A program made the position numbers and the translations under genes. A stretch of 64,000 nucleotides of DNA, taken from assembly GCA_963759115.1 (NCBI GenBank), contig CAVWXT010000003.1:62001-126000 (forward strand). Direction: 5' to 3'. This DNA comes from CAVWXT01 sp963759115 (GTDB taxonomy: Bacteria > Planctomycetota > Planctomycetia > Pirellulales > Thermoguttaceae). Shown here piece by piece: positions 9,499 to 19,899 of this stretch (positions are counted from its first letter, which is position 1; every line of letters begins with the position of its first letter). The notes under the pieces are model-generated. The model worked only from the letters and a program-made list of their open reading frames with translations, did not search any database and was not told the DNA's origin.

Positions 9499-10966
9499 AT
9501 GAACTACTGGCTTGATCTTTTCACGGGTCTTCGGCAAAATCTGTGGGTGAAAAATGGGCCTACGGGGGATTCGTCCTGGCAAGGTGGATTTTCTGAGGGA
9601 TGGCAGGGCAAATAAATGACGGTGGAAACAGCCGCAAAACCGGGGTTTTCTTGTTGTGTAACGGCCCTCGTCGGGTCTCCCACATCTGCAACGCACGGAC
9701 CTTTGCCACGGAAAAACGGGGATGGAATCTATGAATCAGATCGTTGAGGCTCCCGAAATCACGAAAACCCCTGAAAATCCAGATTCAAACTGAGTTTCAC
9801 GGCCCAAATCAACCCACAGATTCTGCCGAGGAGGCCTTTTCACGGGCACCACATGGGATGAGTTTCAGAAGGCTGGGGCCGATGTGAGTGGTTTTCGTGA
9901 ACACAACTGGAAGCGATCCGAAAAAGTCAGGCCTGGCGACGTCCTCTTGTGCTACATGACAGGTGTTAAGCGATGGGTTGGCCTGCTCGAAGTGACAGGT
10001 GAACGATTCCGTGATGGCAAACCCATCTGGGGTGAAGAAGTATTCCCCGTCCGCTTTCGCGTCAAGCCGCTCGCGATCTTGAAGCCGGAACACGGCGTGC
10101 CGATGAAGGATTTTGAAGGCAAATTGACTTTTTACGCAATCGGAACATCGACTGCCTCGGTGACGGGGCATCTCAGAAGTTCCCCAACGAAGTACAACAA
10201 CGAGGACGGCAAGACTATCGCCAACGCGATCTATGCAGCACAAACCAGCCCGGTTCTACGATCAGTTGATCCTAGGCTATTGGCACGCTCAAGCAACCTC
10301 TACAAATTGAAAAACAAGCCTGGCGACTTGAAGAGCAAGCCTGGCGACGAAGACATCGGAACGGTAGTAACGGTGCCGACGACGGAAGAGGAGGAACCGT
10401 CCGATAGCAATCTTCCGGCGGGCGCTCCAACCCACACAGAAATACAATGGCGGCTTCTCAATCTGGGCTCGCAGATGGGGCTCAGTGTGTGGGCGCCGAA
10501 GAGCGACCGCGGCAAAGAGTGGAACGGCCAACGGATTCGCGATATTCCCCATCTTCTCGATGCGCTCCCAACGCAATTCGATGAGGTGACGAACGGCACG
10601 ATTGAGAACATCGACGTCCTTTGGTTGAAGGGTAACGCAATTGTTGCTGCGTTCGAGGTCGAGCATACTACGTCGATCTACTCGGGCTTGCTACGAATGT
10701 CCGACCTACTAACCATGCAACCGAACATCAATATCAAGTTATACCTGGCGGCGCCGGACGAAAGATTCTCCAAGTTCAAGAGTGAGGTGCCGCGGCCCAC
10801 GTTTGCGTCACGGAGCAAACCTCTGCATACCGTATGCGGTTTCCTTCCCTACTCGGCACTTTGCACGCAATTAGAAAAAGCTAAGGATTTCTTGCATCAA
10901 TTGATGCCGGATTTCATCGACAACATCGCCGAGATGTATGATCCGGCCGAAGAATACGACGCGTAG
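9499..10966 (+). pseudogene. EVE-domain / nuclease-like protein interrupted by a MITE
   Basis: Removing the MITE at 9525-9835 and one 8-bp target copy restores one frame from ATG 9499: MNYWLDLFTGTTWDEF..., a standard EVE-domain opening. The domain continues with EKVRPGDVLLCYMTG and RWVGLLEV. EVE domains bind modified bases. The C-terminal domain (about 10430-10966) has IDVLWLKGNAIVAAFEVEHT followed by SIYSGLLRMSDL, resembling a PD-(D/E)xK-like nuclease core (Asp, then Glu-Val-Glu). I infer a Type IV-like modification-dependent restriction enzyme. The present reading frame can still start at GTG 9884, giving a 360-residue product lacking the first 22 residues, so loss of function is probable but not certain. 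Confidence 0.8.
9525..9835. mobile_element. 311-bp MITE, copy A
   Basis: Flanked by an exact 8-bp target duplication, CTTTTCAC (9517-9524 and 9836-9843). Termini are inverted repeats: the left begins GGGTCTTCGGCAAAATCTGT and the right, reverse-complemented, begins GCCTCCTCGGCAGAATCTGT; 20 of the first 24 positions match. There is no coding capacity for a transposase. It appears identical by eye to 44971-45281. The 8-bp duplication and GGxTCTTCGG-type ends fit an ISL3-family parent (inference). Confidence 0.92.
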
Positions 10967-11023
10967 CGCTCGCGCAAGTCTTTCCTTGGCCAATTGCTGA
11001 TCGTAGATGGACACCGAGGCGTT

Positions 11024-12376
11024 ATGCTGAAGCATAACTTACGCGAATTGTACGATTGGGACCGCACCCACGTCTGGCACGCCTTCACGCAGATGGCCGA
11101 GTACGAGCCGCTGGTGATCGACCGGGCCGAAGGCTGCGAACTGGTCGATATCGACGGCAATTGCTACATCGACGGGGTGAGCAGCCTGTGGTGCAACATC
11201 CACGGCCATCGGCACCCCAAGATCGACGCGGCCATTCGGGCCCAACTCGACCGGGTGGCCCACGTCACCAACCTCGGCAGTTCGAATCCGACGACGATCC
11301 GGCTGGCCAGGCGGCTGGCGGAGATCGCCCCGCCGGGCTTGCAGCACGTCTTCTTCTCGGACGATGGGGCCACGGCCGTCGAGGTGGCCATAAAAATGGC
11401 CTTCCAGTATTGGCGGCAACGTAACGACTCGCGGCCGGAACGGACCTGCTATCTGGCCCTCGGCGAGGCCTATCATGGCGACACGCTGGGCAGCGTGAGC
11501 GTCGGCGGGGTCGAGCGGTTCCACGCCATGTTCCGCCCGCTGCTGTTCGAAACGCTCCGCGTGCCCGCGCCCGACAGCTATCGCACGCCGCCGGGGGTTG
11601 CGGGCGGGGACCTCTGCCAATATCATTTGGAGAGGCTGGAGCAGGTGTTGGCCCAACACCACCGGCGGATTGCCGCGATGGTGATCGAGCCGCTCGTGCA
11701 GGCGGCGGCCGGAATGATCGTGCATCCGCCGGGCTACCTCCGGGGCGTCCGCGAGTTGACGCGCAAATACGACGTGCTGATGATCGCCGACGAGGTGGCG
11801 GTGGGCTTCGGCCGCACCGGCAAGATGTTCGCCTGCGAGCACGAGGCGGTGGCGCCCGACCTGCTCTGCCTGGCCAAAGGGCTCACCGGCGGCTATCTGC
11901 CGATGGCCGCCACGCTGGCCACCGACGAAATCTGGCAGGCTTTCTTGGGCACGTACGCGGAGAGCAAGACTTTTTATCACGGGCACACCTACGGCGGCAA
12001 CCCGCTGGGCGCGGCCGCCGCGCTGGCCAGTCTGGAGGTGTTCGACGAGGAGCGGACGCTGGAGAAGCTGCCGGCGAAGATTGCCCGGCTCGGCGAACAC
12101 CTTGCCCGGCTGGCCCAACTGCCGCACGTGGGCGACGTGCGGCAGCGAGGCTTGATCGGCGCCGTCGAGTTGGTCCGCAACCGGGAGACGAAGGAGCCGT
12201 ATCCGTGGGAGGAGAAACGCGGCCTGCGGGTGTGCGACCACGCCCGAAGTGAGGGCGTCTGGCTCCGCCCGCTGGGCAACGTGATCGTCATCATGCCGCC
12301 GCTGGCAATCAGCATCGAACAGATTGACCGCATCGCCGGGGCCGTAAAGAACGGCATCCGGCAATCAACCGCATGA
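11024..12376 (+). CDS. bioA: adenosylmethionine-8-amino-7-oxononanoate aminotransferase
   Basis: PLP enzyme of biotin synthesis converting KAPA to DAPA with S-adenosylmethionine as amino donor. The start at 11024 follows CCGAGGC. The N-terminal WDRTHVWHAFTQM and DGVSSLWCNIHGHRHP are typical of BioA rather than of ornithine aminotransferase. ADEVAVGFGRTGKMFACEH carries the cofactor Asp, and CLAKGLTGGYLPM carries the Schiff-base Lys. About 450 residues, full length and in one frame. No other bio gene is nearby. Confidence 0.95.
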   Translation: MLKHNLRELYDWDRTHVWHAFTQMAEYEPLVIDRAEGCELVDIDGNCYIDGVSSLWCNIHGHRHPKIDAAIRAQLDRVAHVTNLGSSNPTTIRLARRLAEIAPPGLQHVFFSDDGATAVEVAIKMAFQYWRQRNDSRPERTCYLALGEAYHGDTLGSVSVGGVERFHAMFRPLLFETLRVPAPDSYRTPPGVAGGDLCQYHLERLEQVLAQHHRRIAAMVIEPLVQAAAGMIVHPPGYLRGVRELTRKYDVLMIADEVAVGFGRTGKMFACEHEAVAPDLLCLAKGLTGGYLPMAATLATDEIWQAFLGTYAESKTFYHGHTYGGNPLGAAAALASLEVFDEERTLEKLPAKIARLGEHLARLAQLPHVGDVRQRGLIGAVELVRNRETKEPYPWEEKRGLRVCDHARSEGVWLRPLGNVIVIMPPLAISIEQIDRIAGAVKNGIRQSTA

Positions 12377-12410
12377 GGGCAGTCGCATAGGAGAACGGTC
12401 GAAGTACATC

Positions 12411-12896
12411 ATGGAGATTCAAGCAACTTACAGCGAGGCACTTATCCGCCGAGTGACCATGCGATTCTGGACCAGATTCATCGCATGGCATGGCTTCGCG
12501 GCTGTGGCGCTTGTGGCCGCCTGCTTCCTGTACTTGTTGGCCGCTGGCGACTACTCCTGGTACGTGGGAGTGATCGGCACCGTACTTGTGCTCGGCGCAG
12601 GCGTCGGTGGTGCCGTTTACTTCGTGTACCGCAACAGGAGCTTGGCGGCATTCCGGCGGATGCTTGAGCCAACCGTTACGTTCGATTTTTCCGATGCGGG
12701 CATATCGACTACTAGCGACCTTGGCAGTGGCAGTCTCTCATCGCGCGCTATTGCCCAGGTCTGGACGTTTCCCGAAGCATGGCTGATCTTTACCGCGAAA
12801 TCGACGTATTTCATCATTCCCGCCGAGTCGCTGACCGACAACGTCCGACGATTCATACGCAGCAAGGTACTGGAGCACGGCGGCGTGGTGAAGTAA
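12411..12896 (+). CDS. small membrane protein with YcxB-like C-terminus
   Basis: 161 residues. Two transmembrane helices (about residues 24-44 and 52-70) are followed by a soluble domain with TVTFDFSDAGISTTSDLGSG and AWLIFTAKSTYFIIPAESL, the pattern of YcxB-like domains of unknown function. It begins 34 bp after bioA on the same strand but has no evident link to it. Confidence 0.7.
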   Translation: MEIQATYSEALIRRVTMRFWTRFIAWHGFAAVALVAACFLYLLAAGDYSWYVGVIGTVLVLGAGVGGAVYFVYRNRSLAAFRRMLEPTVTFDFSDAGISTTSDLGSGSLSSRAIAQVWTFPEAWLIFTAKSTYFIIPAESLTDNVRRFIRSKVLEHGGVVK

Positions 12897-12977
12897 CATA
12901 AGCGTGGACTTGTGGCGTGGACAATTCTGCGGCGGGTGACCGCCAATGATACGGCATACGCGATAGGAACTCGATGA

Positions 12978-14862
<1,885 letters not shown>

Positions 14863-14954
14863 TGTATGATGAGTGATGTGTCATGCGATCACTTGCCGCG
14901 TTGCACGACTCACAATCGCTTGGGTAGGAAGCATAGTCTTATCGAGGACCAATC

Positions 14955-15386
14955 ATGTCCACTACACAGTCTTCCCTTCAAGTCGAATGGCTAGCCCGCT
15001 TGAACCAACTCATTCGAAACGTCCGAGCCTGGGCGGAAGGAATGGACTGGGCAACACGGCAAATCGACATCACCTTGGAAGACTCTCGAATCGGCAAGTA
15101 CAAAGCACCCGCCCTGCTCCTCCAACAGGACGTGGTGAAGGTGTTGCTCGAACCGATCGCGAGCAACGCTCCGGGCACTGAAGGCGTCGTAGATCTGTAC
15201 CTGATGCCCGCTTATGACGATATTGCGAGCATCTACTACTATGATGGAGCATGGCACGTGCATTACATGTTCCCGGGGACTCCATCGGAAGGCGACATTC
15301 GCGATGCTCCGGCAAAACTGCTTACGAAGGAGTCTCTCCAAGCAGTCCTTGATGAGATGAAAAGGAATGCCGGACAACAAGTTTGA
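14955..15386 (+). CDS. hypothetical protein
   Basis: 143 residues, soluble, no signal peptide. Features seen are an alternating hydrophobic central part (VVDLYLMPAYDDIASIYYYD) and an acidic/basic C-terminus. Ends inside the start of the next gene (20-bp overlap), suggesting a coupled pair. Not recognised. Confidence 0.6.
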   Translation: MSTTQSSLQVEWLARLNQLIRNVRAWAEGMDWATRQIDITLEDSRIGKYKAPALLLQQDVVKVLLEPIASNAPGTEGVVDLYLMPAYDDIASIYYYDGAWHVHYMFPGTPSEGDIRDAPAKLLTKESLQAVLDEMKRNAGQQV

Positions 15387-15814
15387 GCGAATGACTCGCA
15401 TCAAGGCCGTCGAGCGGGAACATGCCGCCATGCGATTCGCAGCGGAGCGTTTGTTGGCTGTTGCCCGACACGATCCCGTAGTACCTGAAAGACTTGCTTC
15501 GACTTCAGGATTTGCAGACGGCCGCCGATCGGCTCGAAGGCACGTATGTGGTGCGATTGTTTGCTGAGTTTGAAGCCAGCCTGCGTTCGTATTGGCGCAC
15601 CTTGAGATCCACAATTCCGGTTGCACACGATCTGATCGAGAGCATTGGAGGGCGTCGCAGGATACCGGAAGATCAGGACACAAACGCGCATCGGGTGCGA
15701 GAATGGCGCAACGCCGTTGTTCGTGAGTTCGATCATGACGTGGAGAGGATTCCAATCGGATTAGCCCGGCGCCACTTGTGCCACTTCTTCTCATTTCTTC
15801 CCCTGAAGTGGTAA
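15367..15814 (+). CDS. hypothetical protein, one frameshift
   Basis: Begins MPDNKFERMTRIKAVEREH, overlapping the gene before. The frame shifts near 15483, after which DLLRLQDLQTAADRLEGTYV and RLFAEFEASLRSYW follow in the other frame to the stop at 15814. Joined, it is about 148 residues, helical and charged, with no membrane segment. The RLEGTYVVRLFAEFE block looks conserved but I cannot name the family. Confidence 0.6.
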
Positions 15815-15879
15815 TTTGGCGTCGAGGCTGGGAGGCAAACAGCCTCCAGGGCGGGCAGCCATGAATACCGCAACCAAAC

Positions 15880-16077
15880 GAGTCTGTAGCATCATTACTG
15901 AGGGTTTCAACCTTGCGACCGAGAAAATGGTCTAGGTTTTCCGCCGAGAATCGCTGCGCAGAGCCTGGGCGGCAGTGGCGTGGAGGGGACATGACGAAGT
16001 GTTTCAATCATACGCAGAAAACCCGTTTGCATTCAAGCGCAGTTTCAAATGACCCTCAGTAATGATGCTACAGACTC
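15880..16077. repeat. 198-bp unit bounded by a 26-bp inverted repeat
   Basis: GAGTCTGTAGCATCATTACT... at 15880-15905 is the exact reverse complement of 16052-16077. The 146 bp between hold no clear gene. The right arm contains the first codons of the small gene at 16049. No target duplication was seen. Confidence 0.7.
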
Positions 16078-16246
16078 AACCAAACGCATGTTGTGGCGGC
16101 GAATCCTGCCGTTGCTCGGCACGGGGTTCATCGGTGCCGGCGTCGTTGTGGGATATTTCTGGTTCTATCGCTTTGCCCCGCTTCGCCACATTCTCGATCC
16201 TGATTGGCGAGCAATGCATTCGGCTGCGGCGATCTGGGCCGAAGAA
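16049..16246 (+). pseudogene. small single-helix membrane protein split by IS30
   Basis: MTLSNDATDSTKRMLWRRIL then one transmembrane helix (PLLGTGFIGAGVVVGYFWFY). The frame reaches AAIWAEE at 16246, the left edge of the IS30 element. Removing the IS and one GAA target copy joins it to QKNYRTD and a stop at 17364-17366, restoring a protein of about 73 residues. Function unknown. Confidence 0.7.
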
Positions 16247-17339
16247 CCCGCTGTCAAGTCTCAATCGCAACCTTTAGGCGAGAGGCGAGAACTTCGTTGG
16301 GAGTTCGATAGCCGAGGCGTTTTCTCGGACGGTCGTTGAGAAGTTGTTGGACTTTGGTAAAACGATGATTGGGGATGCCGACCAGATCCGTACCTTTGGG
16401 AAAGAACTGTCGGACCAGGCCGTTGGTGTTTTCGTTCGTGCCGCGCTGCCACGCGCAGTACGGCTTCGCAAAGTAGATCTTCAAAGCGGCTTCCTCCGTC
16501 AACTGCTCGTGCTCGGCGAACTCCTTGCCGTTGTCCAGCGTCAGCGTCTTCCGCAGCTTCGGAGGCGTGGTCCGATACAACTCGGCGGCGGTCTGACGGA
16601 CCGTCGCCGCCTGCAAGGTGGGAACCTTGCCCAGCAACAAATAGCCCGACTTCCGCTCGACCAGCGTGACGGCGCCGCCGCGTCGGTTGGCGCCCACGAT
16701 GGTGTCCCCTTCCCAGTCGCCGAAGCGACGGCGGCGATCCACGACCACGGGGCGTCCCTCGATGCTCGTGCCGGTGCGAATCCGCCCGCGTTTTTCCCAG
16801 TTGGGCCGCTGTCGGCCCAGACGCCGCAGATAACGCCGCCAGTGCTTCCCGGTGGCCTCCTCGCCGCCGATCCAGGCGTAGATCGTTGGGGGCGAAATCC
16901 ACTGTCGCCGATCGCCGGGAAAGTCGCTGCGCGCGCGACCGGCGATCTGGTCGGGCGACCATCGCCGCCGCAGGCGATCCCGGACATAACGCCGCACTTC
17001 CGGCCGTTGCATCTTGGCGACCCACGGACGTTCACTCCGCCGCCGCCGAGCCTTTCCCTCGGCCGCCACCGCCCAATAGCCGTTGCGGCTGCGATTGCGT
17101 CGCAGTTCGCGGGAAATCGTGCTCTTGCTGCGGCCGAGCCGGTCGGCGATCTGCGTCTGCATTTTTCCCGCCCTGTGCTCGTGGGCTATGATTTCACGTT
17201 CTTCCAGGGTAAGATGACCTGCCATCGCGGGGACTCCTTTTTGCATGGACCTTCCTCAAAAACGCCCATTCAAACGTCCCTGCGATGTTTTCACCTATAC
17301 CAGTCTTCCATACGGTTGCGATTCAATTCTAACAGCGGG
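16247..17339. mobile_element. IS30-family insertion sequence (1093 bp)
   Basis: Terminal inverted repeats: left CCCGCTGTCAAG...AATCGCAACC (16247-16272) and right, reverse-complemented, CCCGCTGTTAG...AATCGCAACC (17339-17314). Both sides carry GAA (16244-16246 and 17340-17342), a 3-bp target duplication as expected for IS30. One intact transposase gene lies inside on the minus strand. Confidence 0.88.
16254..17246 (-). CDS. IS30-family transposase
   Basis: 330 residues, complete. N-terminal helix-turn-helix region (HLTLEEREIIAHEH; TQIADRLGRSKSTISRELRR) binds the ends. The DDE catalytic core shows Asp in FGDWEGDTIVG, Asp in TLTLDNGKEF and Glu in GTNENTNGLVRQFF. Its stop codon lies within the left terminal repeat. 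The intact frame suggests recent activity. Confidence 0.95.
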   Translation of the reverse strand: MQKGVPAMAGHLTLEEREIIAHEHRAGKMQTQIADRLGRSKSTISRELRRNRSRNGYWAVAAEGKARRRRSERPWVAKMQRPEVRRYVRDRLRRRWSPDQIAGRARSDFPGDRRQWISPPTIYAWIGGEEATGKHWRRYLRRLGRQRPNWEKRGRIRTGTSIEGRPVVVDRRRRFGDWEGDTIVGANRRGGAVTLVERKSGYLLLGKVPTLQAATVRQTAAELYRTTPPKLRKTLTLDNGKEFAEHEQLTEEAALKIYFAKPYCAWQRGTNENTNGLVRQFFPKGTDLVGIPNHRFTKVQQLLNDRPRKRLGYRTPNEVLASRLKVAIET

Positions 17340-17422
17340 GAACAGAAGAACTACAGAACCGACTGAAACCGACGAAGACATCCCACACAATAGCGAGCCA
17401 CAAGAACACCGCGAGTGATCCC

Positions 17423-17971
17423 ATGAGCACGTGCACCGACAATTGGAAAGCGGTGGAAGCCGCCGCCAAGCTGGTCTTGGGCGAGCCGATCGTGGCCTAT
17501 ATCGAACAATGCCGCCGCGAGGAACATTCGGAAAGCCAGTTGATCGCCGTGCTGCACAAGGTGCAGTCGCAGTTCGGCCACTTGGGCGACGCCCATCTCG
17601 ACGCCGTGGCCCAACTGATGCAGGTGCCGGCGGCGAAAGTGGCGGGCGTGGCCAGCTTCTACCACTTCTTCCGCCTGAAGCCGCGGGGCCGGTTCATGAT
17701 CAACGTGTGCTTGGGCACGGCCTGTTACGTCAAGGGGGCCGACCGCGTGGCGCAGAAGGTCATCGAGGAACTGGGCATCACCTGGGGCGAAACGAGCAAG
17801 GACGGCATCTTCACGTTGGAGGCTTCCCGTTGCCTCGGCACCTGCGGCCTGGCCCCCGTGGTGATGATCGACAACGAGATCCACGGCGACGTCACGCCCG
17901 ACCAGGTGCCCGCCATGCTGGAGAAGTATCTCAGGAAGGCGAAAGGGACGAGTGCGCAACAAGAACCATGA
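17423..17971 (+). CDS. NADH-dehydrogenase 24-kDa-like hydrogenase subunit (HndA/HydC)
   Basis: 182 residues with a thioredoxin-like [2Fe-2S] domain: ligands CLGTAC and, about 36 residues on, CLGTC. The N-terminal helical bundle has QSQFGHLGDAHLDAVAQLMQ and VAGVASFYHFF, as in NuoE/HndA. It would pass electrons between the NADH/FMN subunit and the hydrogenase at 12978. The NuoF-like subunit that normally sits next to it is absent here, and an IS30 plus unknown genes separate the two hydrogenase genes. The stop overlaps the next start (ATGA). Confidence 0.92.
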   Translation: MSTCTDNWKAVEAAAKLVLGEPIVAYIEQCRREEHSESQLIAVLHKVQSQFGHLGDAHLDAVAQLMQVPAAKVAGVASFYHFFRLKPRGRFMINVCLGTACYVKGADRVAQKVIEELGITWGETSKDGIFTLEASRCLGTCGLAPVVMIDNEIHGDVTPDQVPAMLEKYLRKAKGTSAQQEP

Positions 17972-18549
17972 AATATCCAGAACTCCTTCTTGTTCCGATC
18001 TTCATGCTGGCCGACTATTTCCTCACGCTAATCAGCAGCGTTCAAAAGGACAAGAAGTACGGCCAACACTTCAAGCTTGAGCACTGGGAGTTGAACCCGA
18101 TGTGGCAGAATGCCGTTGCGGCCAGAAGATGGTTCAACCCCAAGCATCTTTTGCTGACCATCCTCGTGTCGTCGGCCGTCATAGTGCTAGCGGAAACCGG
18201 CGAGTCACCAGATTGTTTTATGGAGGGGGTTTCAGGGTGCGTGCTTGGCGTGTTTGCCATGGTTCTGGCAAGGCATTTCTCCAATCTGCTGTTGTTCCGG
18301 TACGTGATTCGAAATCCTGACGAGATCTCGGGGCAGGTCGTAATAAGCCACACGATGGCATTGTACATATCGTTCTATCAGCACCTTGTTTTCCTAATTC
18401 CCTTGATCTTGATTGCCGTTTTCTCAACCAGTGCGTTCGTTGTGGGAAGTTGTATCGGCGGGATCTTGCTGCTGGGTGTCCACCTCATCTGGATCAAAAG
18501 AGCCAAGGCGAAGAGGGCCGCGTCCAGTAGCCAATCTCGCGGCAGTTGA
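17968..18549 (+). CDS. multi-pass membrane protein, unknown
   Basis: 193 residues starting in an ATGA overlap with the hydrogenase subunit, so translation is probably coupled. Four to five hydrophobic helices are visible (ELLLVPIFMLADYFLTLISS; LLLTILVSSAVIVLA; HLVFLIPLILIAVF; FVVGSCIGGILLLGVHLIWI). The HWELNP motif after the first helix is notable. Not assigned to a family. Confidence 0.7.
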   Translation: MKYPELLLVPIFMLADYFLTLISSVQKDKKYGQHFKLEHWELNPMWQNAVAARRWFNPKHLLLTILVSSAVIVLAETGESPDCFMEGVSGCVLGVFAMVLARHFSNLLLFRYVIRNPDEISGQVVISHTMALYISFYQHLVFLIPLILIAVFSTSAFVVGSCIGGILLLGVHLIWIKRAKAKRAASSSQSRGS

Positions 18550-18622
18550 TTGCCAAAGCCGATGAACTCGGCGGCGAATGCTTGGCGAAGCTCAGGCAAG
18601 CAAAGGAGCACAAGGAGACATA
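18542..18622 (+). pseudogene. 3' relic of a HigB/Gp49-like toxin
   Basis: An open frame ends QLIAKADELGGECLAKLRQA then KEHKET and a stop, three bases before the ATG of an antitoxin-like gene. The ADEL...LAKLRQ ending is typical of HigB-type toxins. The 5' part is gone. Confidence 0.55.
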
Positions 18623-18624
18623 GC

Positions 18625-18807
18625 ATGGCAAAATCATTTGATGCACTGGTGAAGCGGACAACCACAAAGAGGATGCGCGACCGCGCAGCGCGCCGCACTA
18701 AGGAGTTGCTGTTGAGCGAAACCCGAGGATTGCGACGCAAGAGCCCCCGCGCTTTGGCGAAGGCATCGAACACGAGGAGACGAGGCGAACGCTCGGCAAA
18801 TGGCTAG
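18625..18807 (+). pseudogene. truncated HigA-like XRE antitoxin
   Basis: MAKSFDALVKRTTTKRMRDR and ELLLSETRGLRRKSPRALAK resemble the first half of HigA-type antitoxins (SFDxLVxxT...AxxKTxELL). The helix-turn-helix core degrades after about residue 45 into an Arg-rich tail and a stop. Together with the toxin relic it is a decayed module. Confidence 0.6.
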
Positions 18808-18830
18808 GCTGATCTGGTCGCCCGCCGCCC

Positions 18831-19544
18831 TCACCCTAACCCTCTCCCGGCGGGAGAGGGGACCGGACGGCAAGCCTGCTCGTAAGTCTCTCTGACAATC
18901 CCGTACAACTCAAGGTCCTCGAAGGCGTCCCCCTTCTTCACGTGCTGCGGCAGGCGGCCTTCGTGGGCCATGCCGAGCTTCTGCATCACGCGGCCCGAGG
19001 CCGGATTGCGGGCGAAATGGTGGGCGAAGATGCGGTTCAGGCCCAACTGCTCGAAGCCGAACCGGATCACCGCCCCAGCCGCTTCCGTGCAATAGCCCTG
19101 GCCCCAGTAGGGCTTGCCGATCCAGTAGCCCAACTCCGCCCGCTGGTCCTCGTCGTCGATCCGCAGGCCGACGGCGCCGATGAGCAACCCCTCGGACTCA
19201 ACAGCCCGTTGAAAAAAGGGGACAGGCACCTCACAACCGCTGTCTTTCGCGGCATTCACGTCTGCCAGTTCGGAGCCAGTCCCCTTTTTCAGCCGGCTGT
19301 TGAGCGTCACGGCAAAGACGACCTGCTGGCGACGCTCGTACCAATCGCGGTGGTTCGAGATCCACTTCTCAGCCACGCCGTCTTCATAGGGGTGCGGAAT
19401 CTTGAGCGTGGTGTCGGCCACGGCGCGATCGCCGGCCAATCGCTGCACCTCGTCGGCGTCCGACTGGCGAAAGGGCCGCAGCACGAGCCGCACCGTCTCC
19501 AGCACGGGCTTAGGGGGCAGGCGGTCGGCGGCGGTTCTGCTCAT
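18831..19544 (-). CDS. GNAT (RimJ-like) acetyltransferase with in-frame repeat insertion
   Basis: ETVRLVLRPFRQSDADEVQR opens a RimJ/RimL-type N-acetyltransferase; ELGYWIGKPYWGQGYCTEAA is the acetyl-CoA-binding region, and NPASGRVMQKLGMAHEGRLP follows. The substrate may be a ribosomal protein N-terminus or another small amine. A stretch of about 36 residues (RLKKGTGSELADVNAAKDSG onward) between FAVTL and GLLIGAVGLRI is encoded by the palindromic element at 19197-19304. The C-terminal PSPAGRGLG reads into a hairpin. The start at 19544 overlaps panD by 35 bp. Confidence 0.85.
   Translation of the reverse strand: MSRTAADRLPPKPVLETVRLVLRPFRQSDADEVQRLAGDRAVADTTLKIPHPYEDGVAEKWISNHRDWYERRQQVVFAVTLNSRLKKGTGSELADVNAAKDSGCEVPVPFFQRAVESEGLLIGAVGLRIDDEDQRAELGYWIGKPYWGQGYCTEAAGAVIRFGFEQLGLNRIFAHHFARNPASGRVMQKLGMAHEGRLPQHVKKGDAFEDLELYGIVRETYEQACRPVPSPAGRGLG
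19197..19304. repeat. 108-bp palindromic element inside the GNAT gene
   Basis: Arms CTCAACAGCCCGTTGAAAAA (left) and, reverse-complemented, CTCAACAGCCGGCTGAAAAA (right), each running into GGGGAC. The length is 36 codons, so the host frame is kept. Confidence 0.88.
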
Positions 19545-19869
19545 CGACGTACACGACCTTCGGCTTGAGTCGGCGGGCCTCATCCTCGGTAACGGCCGCA
19601 TAGGCGACCACCACAACCTTGTCGCCGGCCACTCCCAGCCGGGCGGCCGGGCCCTTCAGCACCACCGTGCCCGAACCGGCCGGGGCCTCGATCACGTAGG
19701 TCGTCAGCCGCTCGGCGTTGGAGACGTTCAACACGTCGACCCGTTCGCCCGGCAGCAGATCGGCCGCCTCGATCAGGTCCCGGTCGATGGCGATGCTTCC
19801 CTCGTAGTGCAGCTCCGTGCCGGTCAACGTGGCACGGTGAATCTTCGACTTCAACATGAACCTCAACAC
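19510..19869 (-). CDS. panD: aspartate 1-decarboxylase precursor
   Basis: Pyruvoyl enzyme making beta-alanine for pantothenate and CoA. 119 residues; MLRFMLKSKIHRATLTGTEL then HYEGSIAID, with the self-cleavage site between Gly24 and Ser25 (the Ser becomes the pyruvoyl group). NVSNAERLTTYVIEAPAGSG and the VVVVAYA strand are typical. The 3' end overlaps the acetyltransferase; maturation factors such as PanZ are also GNAT proteins, but this neighbour is RimJ-like, so I would not infer that role. Confidence 0.94.
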   Translation of the reverse strand: MLRFMLKSKIHRATLTGTELHYEGSIAIDRDLIEAADLLPGERVDVLNVSNAERLTTYVIEAPAGSGTVVLKGPAARLGVAGDKVVVVAYAAVTEDEARRLKPKVVYVDEQNRRRPPAP

Positions 19870-19899
19870 GCGAATCCTCCCTTGATGATCTCCACCGTA

